14,932 nt of DNA from Ga0077536 sp043744805. GTDB taxonomy: Bacteria; Pseudomonadota; Gammaproteobacteria; Ga0077536. How positions within the stretch are numbered: the stretch's first letter is position 1; each line of letters opens with the position of its first letter. Made by a program: the position numbers and the translations under genes. Positions 4,370-11,871 of this stretch are shown here, one piece after another. The stretch spans positions 1 through 14,932 of the forward strand of contig JAYTTZ010000297.1 of assembly GCA_043744805.1 (NCBI GenBank), read 5' to 3'. The notes beneath the pieces were generated by a model that saw nothing but the letters and a program-made list of their open reading frames with translations, was not told where the DNA came from and searched no databases.

Positions 4370-5039
4370 GGCGGTCGTCGTCGGCCATCGCGCCGCGACG
4401 AGCTTTGACGACCAGGGCGAGTCCATCGTCCCCGCGCTGCCAGCTGCCGGTGCCCCACTGGAACTTGAGCCCGGGCACCGTCACCGCTGCCTGATCTTCG
4501 AGTTTTCGACCGAGTTCATGGGCTGCCTGCTGGGTGGTTTCCGGGAGCAACGCAAGCAGCGTCGTGCTATCCCACCATGCAGTGACGTCTACCCAACGCA
4601 ATTGTTCGCGCAAGAACCGCGCCAGTGCCGCCAGATCGGCGCTGCTGGCATCGTCCTGCACCGTAAGCAGCATGCAGGACAGGGGATTCCCGTAACGACG
4701 GCTGCGTGAGACTTCAACGTCCATGCGCTGCAAGGCGTTGGCCTTCGGAATGACGCCCATCAGGGAGGTGTCGATGCGTTCATTGCTGGCCGGCAGGCGG
4801 AGCAGCCTGGCTTCGACGCCCATGGCCGCAATAGATTTGATGGACTTGCCTTCGGTATTGCGACCGGTCGGGTCGAGTTCGTCGAGCGAGTGCCCGCAGG
4901 TGTTCTCGGGCGAATATCCGACGCGGGCGCAAAAGGCCGCATTAGCCCAGGCCACCACGCCGCCGTCATCCACCAGGGCCAGGCCTTCGGAGATCGAGTC
5001 GAGCAGCAGGTTTGCGATTTTCGTGTGCAGTTCGATCAT
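4359..5039 (-). CDS. PAS domain protein with degenerate GGDEF domain
   Basis: Residues 5-65 of this 226-residue protein resemble a PAS sensor: LLLDSISEGLALVDDGGVV, then WANAAFCARVGYSPENTCG. After a linker, residues 107-215 follow the GGDEF layout, with DVEVSRSRRYGNPLSCMLLT matching the first strand (E..RARRYG.PLSLLLLD). The position of the signature loop reads WWDSTTLLALLPET instead of GGDEF.LLLPET. The GG(D/E)EF catalytic residues are missing, so diguanylate cyclase activity is not expected; the domain may bind nucleotide or partners. The start ATG has AGGA about 10 bases upstream. The gene follows the pilus operon on the same strand after a 108-bp gap containing a GC-rich hairpin, so it may be partly co-transcribed. 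A role in tuning the c-di-GMP-responsive pilus ATPase is speculation. Confidence 0.75.
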   Translation of the reverse strand: MIELHTKIANLLLDSISEGLALVDDGGVVAWANAAFCARVGYSPENTCGHSLDELDPTGRNTEGKSIKSIAAMGVEARLLRLPASNERIDTSLMGVIPKANALQRMDVEVSRSRRYGNPLSCMLLTVQDDASSADLAALARFLREQLRWVDVTAWWDSTTLLALLPETTQQAAHELGRKLEDQAAVTVPGLKFQWGTGSWQRGDDGLALVVKARRGAMADDDRLTA

Positions 5040-5098
5040 GGCAATTCCATCCTGATTGAACTGGCGTAGCGGCGGTCTGTTCCTGTTCCTTTAGCAGC

Positions 5099-5128
5099 GG
5101 GTGGACACAGCGTGCGCTGCGCCCACCC
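5099..5128. terminator. GC-rich hairpin between the pilin gene and the PAS gene
   Basis: GGGTGG (5099-5104) pairs with CCACCC (5123-5128), and inside it CAGC (5108-5111) pairs with GCTG (5116-5119) around the loop GTGC, with a 3x3 internal loop. It lies 20 bp beyond the pilin stop. There is no T-run on either strand, so it may be an mRNA 3'-end stabiliser or a weak attenuator rather than an intrinsic terminator. Confidence 0.35.
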
Positions 5129-5147
5129 GGGTATGACCGGCTGGATC

Positions 5148-5888
5148 CTAGTACAGGAGCACGGCGTTGCAGTCCTGCGGGTTGGCAGCAATGTTCCAGA
5201 CTGGCGGCTGCGTCGCCTCGTCCACGCAATCCCGGGACGACTGGGCCGCGTCACCCAGTGCCGCGCCGCTGCTCGCTGCGTGGCGAAGCACACCGGACGT
5301 GGGCAGGCCGTCGTCCAGCTTCACGTCGAGTTCGCGCAGCACGTTCACCGGGATCCCCCGCCCCAGCACCAACAACTGGCGCTCCACTGCCGTCCCGCCG
5401 TCGGCGTAATCAGCCGAACGGGTCATCAGCATGAATCCGTTGAAGGCATTGCGCGGCGCGCGATTGGTTTCCGAGGCCTGCGGCGCGGTGTTGCCCCCCA
5501 CGTAGCTGCCTTGCAGGAAGCCGCTGCGCGCCAGGTGTTCCCAGGCGGCGAGCGGCTCCTCCCAGGCCCCGCCACCGGCCGCATCGAGTCGACCGTTACC
5601 GTTACCGCCCGTGGCCACGCCCGGAATGGCCTGCGCCGCGAGGTTCGCCGGCCAATCACCCGGGGTCTGGCGATAGCGATCAATGAAGCCGTGGTAGGCG
5701 GCCTGGATGCTGGTGGCCTGATCAGCGAGGTTGCGCACCCGTGCGCTGGTGATGAGCTCCTGTCCTTTCAGCACGCCGCCGAGCAGCAACCCGACGATGA
5801 CGAGCACGATGGCGATTTCGACCAAGGTGAAGCCCCGTTGGCGCGCCCACGCCTGCTTTTTTGAAATTTTCCGGTTCCTATAGGTCAT
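5148..5888 (-). CDS. Type IV prepilin-like protein, last gene of the pilus operon
   Basis: This 246-residue protein has a class III prepilin signal. A positively charged leader of 19 residues ends in QRG, followed by FTLVEIAIVLVIVGLLLGGV (20-39), with cleavage expected between G19 and F20 and Glu at mature position +5. The following KGQELITSARVRNLADQ continues the N-terminal helix. The globular part contains RYRQTPGDWP and GGNGNGRLDA, the latter a possible metal-binding loop. C221 and C240 can form a disulfide-bounded loop at the C-terminus, as in the D-region of type IV pilins. ATG at 5888 is chosen because AAGGAG lies 9 bases upstream; GTG at 5894 would be only 3 bases away. By size and position it may be the major subunit or a large minor pilin. 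It follows the pseudopilin gene by 45 bp. Confidence 0.85.
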   Translation of the reverse strand: MTYRNRKISKKQAWARQRGFTLVEIAIVLVIVGLLLGGVLKGQELITSARVRNLADQATSIQAAYHGFIDRYRQTPGDWPANLAAQAIPGVATGGNGNGRLDAAGGGAWEEPLAAWEHLARSGFLQGSYVGGNTAPQASETNRAPRNAFNGFMLMTRSADYADGGTAVERQLLVLGRGIPVNVLRELDVKLDDGLPTSGVLRHAASSGAALGDAAQSSRDCVDEATQPPVWNIAANPQDCNAVLLY

Positions 5889-5933
5889 GGTCACTCTCTC
5901 CTTGGGTGGGTTGGATGATGCTGGGACCTGCGC

Positions 5934-6737
5934 TCAGGGCAGGCGCTGGGCGGTGATCATTCGCTCCTGCAGGAGCCCAAGCGGCAGCCACACGGCGAGA
6001 TCGTCGAATTCGCACAGCGCCTGCGCTTCGGTGGCGCTGTCGCTGCAGCCTGCCTCCCCGCGGGTGGGGGTGCGAAAGTGGAAACTGTCGTCGCCGTCGG
6101 TGTTGTCGAGTTCATCCGCGCCGAGGGGCGCCGGGCGCGCTCGTCCGTCGGCGCCACTGGCGCCCGAGCCGTTGTGACCGGCGGACCAGATCAGCGCCGG
6201 CACGTCGTCGGCGAGCACGAGGTCGGTCTTGCCTTCAACCTGGCCGGTCGTCTGCGGGTTGTCCCCACGCCCCCGGATGCTGATCTGGCCCCGGGCGCAG
6301 AGATCGAATTCTCCTGTGCTGTTGCCGTTGCATAGCCCATCGGTTTCGGGACGGGTGAAGCGCGGCGCGCCCACCCGATAGCCGTAGCGATTGCCCCAGG
6401 CGTCCAGTCCGTCCACGCCCAGTTCGGACCAGGGCAGGAAGCCGGTCTGCGCGCTGCAGTTCGCGCTGGCGGGAAGGGCCGGGTCGAAGGCTGGGTCGGC
6501 GCGTCCGTCGCCGCCCTGATCCGGGCAGGGCAGGCGTCCGTTGGCGGCGGCAAACCCGAGCAGCGCGTCGCGAATCAGGGCGAGGCGGTCGAACGTCAGG
6601 CTGCGATCGCGTGCCTCTATCTGGGTCTGCAACGGAGCGATCCCGCCGGCGAGGACCAGCCCCAGCACCAGTATCACGATAGCCAGTTCCAGCAAGGTAA
6701 AGCCCTGGTTACAGGGCGCACGCGTTCGCTCAGTCAT
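5934..6737 (-). CDS. Pseudopilin with LPCPD module
   Basis: The 267-residue product has a leader of 12 residues ending in NQG, then FTLLELAIVILVLGLVLAGG, so cleavage is expected at G12/F13 with Glu17 at mature +5. The globular part carries RDALLGFAAANGRLPCPDQ (56-74), C94, GFLPWSELG (99-107) and DAWGNRYGYRV (112-122), then DDVPALIWSAGHNG (177-190) and FDDLAVWLPLGLLQERM (244-260). Such LPCPD/LPW proteins accompany MSHA-like and type II-like systems as minor pilins. The ATG at 6737 overlaps the upstream stop by 8 bp, so translation is probably coupled. The longer frame up to 7028 is antisense-like filler and was discarded. Much of the same module recurs in the upstream 609-residue protein. Confidence 0.85.
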   Translation of the reverse strand: MTERTRAPCNQGFTLLELAIVILVLGLVLAGGIAPLQTQIEARDRSLTFDRLALIRDALLGFAAANGRLPCPDQGGDGRADPAFDPALPASANCSAQTGFLPWSELGVDGLDAWGNRYGYRVGAPRFTRPETDGLCNGNSTGEFDLCARGQISIRGRGDNPQTTGQVEGKTDLVLADDVPALIWSAGHNGSGASGADGRARPAPLGADELDNTDGDDSFHFRTPTRGEAGCSDSATEAQALCEFDDLAVWLPLGLLQERMITAQRLP

Positions 6738-8559
6738 CAAGGTCCAACCGTCGCAGGCGGTCGTTGAAGGTCCCGAGCGGCGGCTGTTCGCGGAATTGCT
6801 GGCCGAGGCTCGCGTTCTCGCGCTCGAACCACGCGTCGATGCCACCGCTGCTGCGCTGCTGGCCCACCAGCGCGGCGCCGGCGAGCAGCACCACGGCGCC
6901 AACCTGTCCGACGGGCAGCGCCCGGCCTGCCGGGTCGGCGCGCGAGATCCGCAGGCAATCCCCGGCAGCGACGCAGGCGGCCCGGACCAGTCCCGCGCCC
7001 TGGCTGTCGGCAAAGGCGAACAGCGCAAAATCCTGCCACCGGTTGGCGGTGAACCACGCGGGCAGTTCGCCGGGAGAGCGACGCCGGCCCGGATCGATTT
7101 TCCCGTCGTCGTCCACTTCTAGATCCAACGGCACTTCGGCCAGCTCAAAGTGCGCCACCAGGGCGCCCGCCACCAGGACGAGCGTCGTCTCCCCCAGGCC
7201 TTCGATCAGGCCCGAGGGGCTCAGCAGGCTGTCGGCCATGCTGAGGGTGACACTGCTGGCAGCCGGCATTCGCACGGCACCGAGGCTGGTGGATTCGCGG
7301 CGCGGGCGCCCAGCGTCCGGCGGCAGCAGCCTGCGCGGGAGCCCAACGAAGTTCACGATCTCCTTGCGCAGGAGCACGAAGCCGGAGCCACCGGGATCGG
7401 CAATTCGATAGGTCTGCGCGCAGTTGAGTGCCGGCCCGCCGGGCCACACACAGCGGCCCGTCAAGGCGACTGGCGGCCGGGACAGCACGGCAGGGAGCCT
7501 GAAACCCCGGGGCTGAACCAGACAGGCTTGCGTTGTCTCGCGGAGACAGTTGGCTTCCGGCGGAGCGATACCGCTGGTGGTGAGCTCGCCACCTGCCAGC
7601 GACCAGCCCGCCACGTAGGGGGCCGCAAAGCCGACACCCACCCGCCGCAACGGCAGCTGGCCAACCGTGGTCCGGGGCACGCCAACAAAATTTGCACCCG
7701 CAGGCGGAGCCCATGGACCCGGCCAAGGCCAGGCGTCATCGCAGTCGGACGCGAGGCCCGCGGCGACACACTCGGGATCACGACCAGCGACGTCATCACC
7801 ATCGGGATCCGCAAAGTAGCGCTGGAGAGCGCGCTGCAGGTCGGCGAGCACCCGCTGCTCCATGACGGCGTTCAAGGTGGCGCGGTCGATGACCAGCACC
7901 CGATCGTTGCTGCCCGCGCCAAGGGCACTGCCGAAACACCCGTCGCCCCGGCTCGCGTTGGCGCCTTCCAGGAAGTCCCCCGTGGGGTAACGCGCGTTGG
8001 CGGGCCGGGGGTTGCGCTGCTGGCCCACCAACGCAGGGCCCGGCGCGATGAGGAGCGCCGCCAGGGCGCGTGATTCCGGACGACACGTGTCAAGGCGCAA
8101 GGCCGCGGGCGCATCGCTGTTCACCACGCCAGCCGGATTGTTGCGGTACTCATTGGCGAGCGCATACCAGATCGGCGCCCCCGCGCCGTCGCGCAACTCC
8201 GGCAGATCAAGCGTGCGCCACGGCAGGAGTCCGGTTTCGGTGCCACTGGACAGCGCGCAGGGTGAGTCCGCCTGGCCAGCGACGTCGTTGGCGTCGAGGC
8301 GGGTATCAGGGCACGGCAGCAGGCCTGGACCCGCATTCGGGTTGTTCACCCCGGCACGGTCCGGGTAGGCCGCGGCGTAGCCCAGCAGCGCGTCGCGGGC
8401 CGCGGCAAGTGCGCCCGCTGCCACCGCATCCCCCCGCTTGGCGTCTTTGCCATGCCCGAGCCCTGCATCCAGCAGCAGGGCGCTGCTGCCGAGTAGCGCG
8501 AGGCAGAGCGCGAGCAGCAACAACACCACACCCTGCTGGCGGCACGCATATGCCTTCAT
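6730..8559 (-). CDS. Large PilX/MshP-like membrane-anchored protein with repeated pseudopilin module
   Basis: The 609-residue product starts MKAYACRQQG and continues VVLLLLALCLALLGSSALLL (11-30). This is a PilX/MshP-type N-terminus with the prepilin glycine but no Glu at +5. Residues 56-224 repeat the module of the neighbouring pseudopilin: DALLGYAAA, LLPCPD (80-85), C101, GLLPW (110-114), APGPALVGQQR (172-182), FLEGANAS (196-203) and NDRVLVI (218-224). A second, partial copy closes the protein: LLAGAALVGQQR (558-569), FERENAS (578-584) and NDRLRRL (599-605). The middle (275-520) is rich in Pro, Gly and Cys and is unrecognised. Its ATG at 8559 overlaps the upstream stop as ATGA. It probably sits at the pilus tip as a minor pilin or adhesin; that is inference. 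Confidence 0.8.
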   Translation of the reverse strand: MKAYACRQQGVVLLLLALCLALLGSSALLLDAGLGHGKDAKRGDAVAAGALAAARDALLGYAAAYPDRAGVNNPNAGPGLLPCPDTRLDANDVAGQADSPCALSSGTETGLLPWRTLDLPELRDGAGAPIWYALANEYRNNPAGVVNSDAPAALRLDTCRPESRALAALLIAPGPALVGQQRNPRPANARYPTGDFLEGANASRGDGCFGSALGAGSNDRVLVIDRATLNAVMEQRVLADLQRALQRYFADPDGDDVAGRDPECVAAGLASDCDDAWPWPGPWAPPAGANFVGVPRTTVGQLPLRRVGVGFAAPYVAGWSLAGGELTTSGIAPPEANCLRETTQACLVQPRGFRLPAVLSRPPVALTGRCVWPGGPALNCAQTYRIADPGGSGFVLLRKEIVNFVGLPRRLLPPDAGRPRRESTSLGAVRMPAASSVTLSMADSLLSPSGLIEGLGETTLVLVAGALVAHFELAEVPLDLEVDDDGKIDPGRRRSPGELPAWFTANRWQDFALFAFADSQGAGLVRAACVAAGDCLRISRADPAGRALPVGQVGAVVLLAGAALVGQQRSSGGIDAWFERENASLGQQFREQPPLGTFNDRLRRLDLDD

Positions 8560-9125
8560 GCCGGCGGTGCCACCACGGTCAGCGTCCAGCGCTCGAGCGT
8601 GCACCGGGCGTGTAAACCCTCGGCCCCGAGCGCCTGCAGGTGGCAGCTGCGCACGGTGACGAGTCCATTGTGTGGTGCGGTCAGCAAGGCCAGCAGTGGC
8701 GGGAGTGCCGCTGCGCGTGGCAGATCGACCTCAAGCGTCAGCGGGCTCGCGTACACCTCGAGGCCGGCGCCAGTCGGCACGGCAATCGTGCGCGCGGGCC
8801 CCGGCGAATCGAGGCGCCAGCTGAGGGTCGGCAGATCAAGGCGCTGGCCCGCGTCACGCAGCACTTCGAGCCACGGCAGGAAAGGGTCGGTTCCCAGCAC
8901 CCCGCGTCCTGCAAGTTCGAGCACTGGCGCTTGCAGGCGGGCAATGGTGTCGCCCGCATCGAGGGTGGTTCGACGCGCCTGGCCCAGCGCCGCGGCCAGG
9001 CGTTGGTACTCGATGTGGCGCGCGTGCTGGGCGCGCTGGAACCACCAGGGTTCGAGCACCAGCGCCAGAGCCAACAGCGCACAGCCGGGCAGTACCAGCA
9101 GGGGATGCCGCCAATCAGCGCGCAT
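8556..9125 (-). CDS. PilO/MshJ-like inner-membrane assembly protein
   Basis: This 189-residue protein has a short cytoplasmic start (MRADWRHP), one membrane span at about 9-27 (LLVLPGCALLALALVL), a coiled-coil-like helix (30-72) and a C-terminal alpha/beta domain. The latter includes VYASPLTLEVDLPRAAALPP and HNGLVTVRSCHLQAL, ending in CTLERWTLTVV. This is the layout of PilO, GspM and MshJ, which link the inner-membrane platform to the secretin. Identification rests on topology, length and gene order rather than on strong motifs. ATG at 9125 is chosen because it lies 11 bp inside the end of the upstream gene; the frame to 9218 would add residues that are antisense to nothing but have no family support. 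Confidence 0.75.
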   Translation of the reverse strand: MRADWRHPLLVLPGCALLALALVLEPWWFQRAQHARHIEYQRLAAALGQARRTTLDAGDTIARLQAPVLELAGRGVLGTDPFLPWLEVLRDAGQRLDLPTLSWRLDSPGPARTIAVPTGAGLEVYASPLTLEVDLPRAAALPPLLALLTAPHNGLVTVRSCHLQALGAEGLHARCTLERWTLTVVAPPA

Positions 9126-10671
9126 CCCGGGTCTCCGCTTCGCGGTTGTCGTCGTGGAAGAGCTTGCCTGCGTCCTGAGCCGGCGCCAGCTCCTTGGCCC
9201 AACGGAATGCAAGGGCAAAACGCGGTGCGGGCGGTGCGTCGAGTGGCGCGGCCTGTCCGACGAGTGCCCCGCCCGGCCCGGGGTCGAGCGGGGATTCCAG
9301 CACGGTGACCGTCTCGACGCCGGCCGCCGCGCCGAGGGCCGTGGCCAGGGCTTCGACCTGCGCCAGGGCAGATCGGTAGTCGCCGCTGAAAGCCTTCACC
9401 TCGCCACGCAATTCCGCCACCGACCCTTGGCGAGTACCGGCGGGTGCACCCGGGTCGCGCGCCTGCCAGTCGAGGCTGGTCCAATGCAGTCCGCCCAAGT
9501 GCCCAAGGTGGGGGGACAGCCCGCTGAGCCAGGCCTCTGGCGTGGCCTTTTCCGCCGCCAGGTGACTGGCCAGCGCCAACAGCGGGGCCATCTGATCCGG
9601 CGCGACCAGCGCCGGCGGCAGGGTCCTGGCAAGTTCAATCAAGGCTTGGCGATCGCGTGCGGTCTCCGCCGCCAGCACGTCGGTGCGCCGGGCCAGGGCA
9701 AGTCCCTGCGCAGTAAGCGACGCCCCGACAAGCGCGGCAGCGGCAAGGCCTGCAAGGCCAGCGCGCGCCCCCCATGTCCGGCGCAAGGCCCGCCGGAACG
9801 GCGCCAGTTCAAGCGCGGTGGCGTACTGGGCGGCCGGCGGGCGATGCGCGACCAGACTTGCCGCAAGCGCATCCATCCCGGCTGCGGCCAAGGCATCGGG
9901 CACACCCAGCGCGCCGGCGACCGCCAGCGTGTTGAACAGGCGCAATGGCCTGATGCGGGGATCGCGCGCCAGCACTTCGCCAAGGGGCATGAGTGCGGGA
10001 TCGGCCAGCAGCGCGACCGGCAGCGGGGTTTCGAGCGGCACCAGCGCATGCCGTGCGAGGTAGCGCCGCATCTGGTCAAGCTCCTCGCCGAGCGCGCCGT
10101 CCTCACCGGCGTCGAAGCCGGGCGCGAGCGGGACCAGTCGGCTCAGCAGCAACTTGCCGTCGCGAAAGAAACTTTGCCGTAGCCCGCCTACCTGGGTGCG
10201 ACCCAGCAACAGCCATGCGCCGCGCTGCAGGCCAAGCCGCCGCAGGAGCCCGGTGCAGACCAACGGCAGGGAATGGATCCCGCGCAGTGGAACGTCGGCG
10301 TCCGCCAGGGCGGCGAGCCAGGGTGACAGGCGTTCCGGACGTCCAAGGCCGGCATGGAGGACGTCACGGCGGGACGGGCCCGCCACCTGCAGGCGCCGCG
10401 AGGTGTCCCGGAATTGGGCGGCCAGGCGCCGCTCCAGCACGGCGCGGCGATCGCGGTAAGGCAGCCGCGGCAAGCGATCGGGCCGGAACTCCTCCTCCAC
10501 CAGATCGAGCAGGAGCGTGGTCGGCAGGTTCGGCGCCGAGCGCAGTTGCGCAAGGAAACGCCCCGGCGCTGCCGCGTCCGCGCCGAGCAAGGTCATGGAC
10601 ACGACGCGCCGACCCTGCAGCTGGCAAAGGCTGGCGCCGCCCGCGCCGAGAAGCAGGATCCGGGATTCCAT
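9115..10671 (-). CDS. MshI-like (PilM/GspL-type) pilus assembly protein with PilN-like C-terminal region
   Basis: The product has 518 residues. Residues 1-280 look like a divergent actin-like PilM/GspL cytoplasmic domain, beginning MESRILLLGAGGASLCQLQG and containing LPRLPYRDRRAVLERRLAAQ and GAWLLLGRTQVGGLRQSFF. The phosphate-binding loops are weak, so ATP binding is doubtful. A single membrane span follows at about 302-322 (ARAGLAGLAAAALVGASL), preceded by the basic PFRRALRRTWG. The periplasmic part has a helical stretch (325-375) and a small alpha/beta domain (390-495), as in PilN. PilM and PilN functions are thus joined in one protein, as in GspL and some MshI. Its start lies 3 bp after the platform protein stop. 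It should contact the ATPase on the cytoplasmic side and the PilO-like partner in the periplasm. Confidence 0.75.
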   Translation of the reverse strand: MESRILLLGAGGASLCQLQGRRVVSMTLLGADAAAPGRFLAQLRSAPNLPTTLLLDLVEEEFRPDRLPRLPYRDRRAVLERRLAAQFRDTSRRLQVAGPSRRDVLHAGLGRPERLSPWLAALADADVPLRGIHSLPLVCTGLLRRLGLQRGAWLLLGRTQVGGLRQSFFRDGKLLLSRLVPLAPGFDAGEDGALGEELDQMRRYLARHALVPLETPLPVALLADPALMPLGEVLARDPRIRPLRLFNTLAVAGALGVPDALAAAGMDALAASLVAHRPPAAQYATALELAPFRRALRRTWGARAGLAGLAAAALVGASLTAQGLALARRTDVLAAETARDRQALIELARTLPPALVAPDQMAPLLALASHLAAEKATPEAWLSGLSPHLGHLGGLHWTSLDWQARDPGAPAGTRQGSVAELRGEVKAFSGDYRSALAQVEALATALGAAAGVETVTVLESPLDPGPGGALVGQAAPLDAPPAPRFALAFRWAKELAPAQDAGKLFHDDNREAETRDAR

Positions 10672-10674
10672 CGG

Positions 10675-11868
10675 TCAGACCTTCAGCTGCGTGAGCAGCG
10701 CATAGAGGGGACCGAACACAGCCCACACGACCCACAGCACCACCAGCCCCAGCACCCCCACCAGCGCGGGCATGAGCAGGATTTGCAGGCGTGCGACCGC
10801 TTCGCGTGCCTCGCAGGCAAAGCTCGCGGCGACGTCGCCCAGGGCAAGATCGAGGCGCCCGGTCTGCTCGCCCACCCGCAGCATGCGTTTGAGAAGCGGG
10901 GGAAACAGCCCGGTGGCTTCAAAGCTCGCGCTGAGGCTTTCGCCAGCGTCAATCGCCCGCCGGGCGGTTTCGAGCGCGGCACGGAGCGCCCGGTTGCGGG
11001 TGACGGACGCCGCGCCGGCCAGCGCCTCCGGTACCGTGATGCCGGCGCCATAGAGCAGCGCGATCACACTGCACAGGCGCGAGAGTGCGAGTTTGGCGAG
11101 CACCGGGCCCAGCACCGGCAGGCGGAGCGCGAGCGAGTCTGTCTTGAGCGCCACTGCATGGCTCCACCGGTGGGCGAGGGTGGCGAGCGCCAGCAGTGCG
11201 GGGATGGTGGTGAGCAGGAGGAGTCCATGGACCCTGAGGGCGTTGGCGCAGGCGAGCAGCGCGCGAGTCTGCACCGGCAGTGCCTGTCCCATACCCGTCA
11301 GGAAGCCCGCGAGTTGCGGCACCACGAAGGCCAGCAGGAAGCCAATCGCCCCCGCCAAGGTGACGCCGACAATCGCTGGATACAGCAGCACGCGGCGGGT
11401 CAGCGCCACCTGCTCGTCCTGCCAGCGCAGATCCTGGACGGCGTGCTTAAGCAGTTCCCCCAGGCGCCCGCTCAGCTCGCCTGCCTCGACCAGGTTGGCC
11501 AGCACCGGCTCGAAAACCCGTGGCTGGCGACGCATCGCGCTCGACAGCGCGCTACCCGAGGTAATGGCTTCCGCCAGCTCGCGGGCGACCCCGGCGACCG
11601 CACCCGGCGCACTGGCAAGATCTTCCAGGATGTCGAGCAGGGGCAGGCCCGCCGCGAGTAGCTGCTGCAGTTGGTCCAGGAATCCAATGAGGGCGGGACG
11701 CGTGAGGCGCAGCCCGCGCCGACCGGCATGGCGACCGCGCCGCGCACTGAGGAGCTCAAGCCCCCGCCTGGCCAGCAGGTGTTCGAGTTCGATGAGCCCC
11801 GGTGCCTCGAGATCCCCGCTGCGAATCTCGCCCGTCGTGTCCACTGCCCGGAATCGATAGTGCGGCAC
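10675..11868 (-). CDS. Type IV pilus / type II secretion inner-membrane platform protein (GspF/PilC/MshG family)
   Basis: This 397-residue product is a full-length GspF/PilC protein. The N-terminal strand region MPHYRFRAVDTTGEIRSGDL is typical. Two T2SSF domains follow, at about 60-185 and 262-385. The first includes LDQLQQLLAAGLPLLDIL and EAGELSGRLGELL (128-140). The second includes LLYGAGITVPEALAGAA and VGEQTGRLDLAL (332-343). Three membrane spans are seen near 161-187, 213-232 and 363-390. The protein forms the rotor or platform on which the ATPase adds pilin subunits. It starts 3 bp after the ATPase stop, so the two are made together. MSHA-type assignment comes from the operon; the domain alone would also fit type II secretion. 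Confidence 0.93.
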   Translation of the reverse strand: MPHYRFRAVDTTGEIRSGDLEAPGLIELEHLLARRGLELLSARRGRHAGRRGLRLTRPALIGFLDQLQQLLAAGLPLLDILEDLASAPGAVAGVARELAEAITSGSALSSAMRRQPRVFEPVLANLVEAGELSGRLGELLKHAVQDLRWQDEQVALTRRVLLYPAIVGVTLAGAIGFLLAFVVPQLAGFLTGMGQALPVQTRALLACANALRVHGLLLLTTIPALLALATLAHRWSHAVALKTDSLALRLPVLGPVLAKLALSRLCSVIALLYGAGITVPEALAGAASVTRNRALRAALETARRAIDAGESLSASFEATGLFPPLLKRMLRVGEQTGRLDLALGDVAASFACEAREAVARLQILLMPALVGVLGLVVLWVVWAVFGPLYALLTQLKV

Positions 11869-11871
11869 GGC

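Noticed and set aside
6738..7028. N-terminal extension of the pseudopilin frame
   Set aside because: It overlaps the real 609-residue protein gene and would place 97 junk residues before the prepilin leader; the ATG at 6737 gives a normal short leader.
8599..10182. Long plus-strand open frame of 527 codons
   Set aside because: It lies opposite the PilO-like and MshI-like genes, its translation is low-complexity Arg/Ala/Gly/Gln text with no domain, and such frames are common antisense to GC-rich genes.
10354..11661. Plus-strand open frame of 435 codons
   Set aside because: It is antisense to the platform protein gene; composition is Gln/Arg/Gly-rich and matches nothing known.
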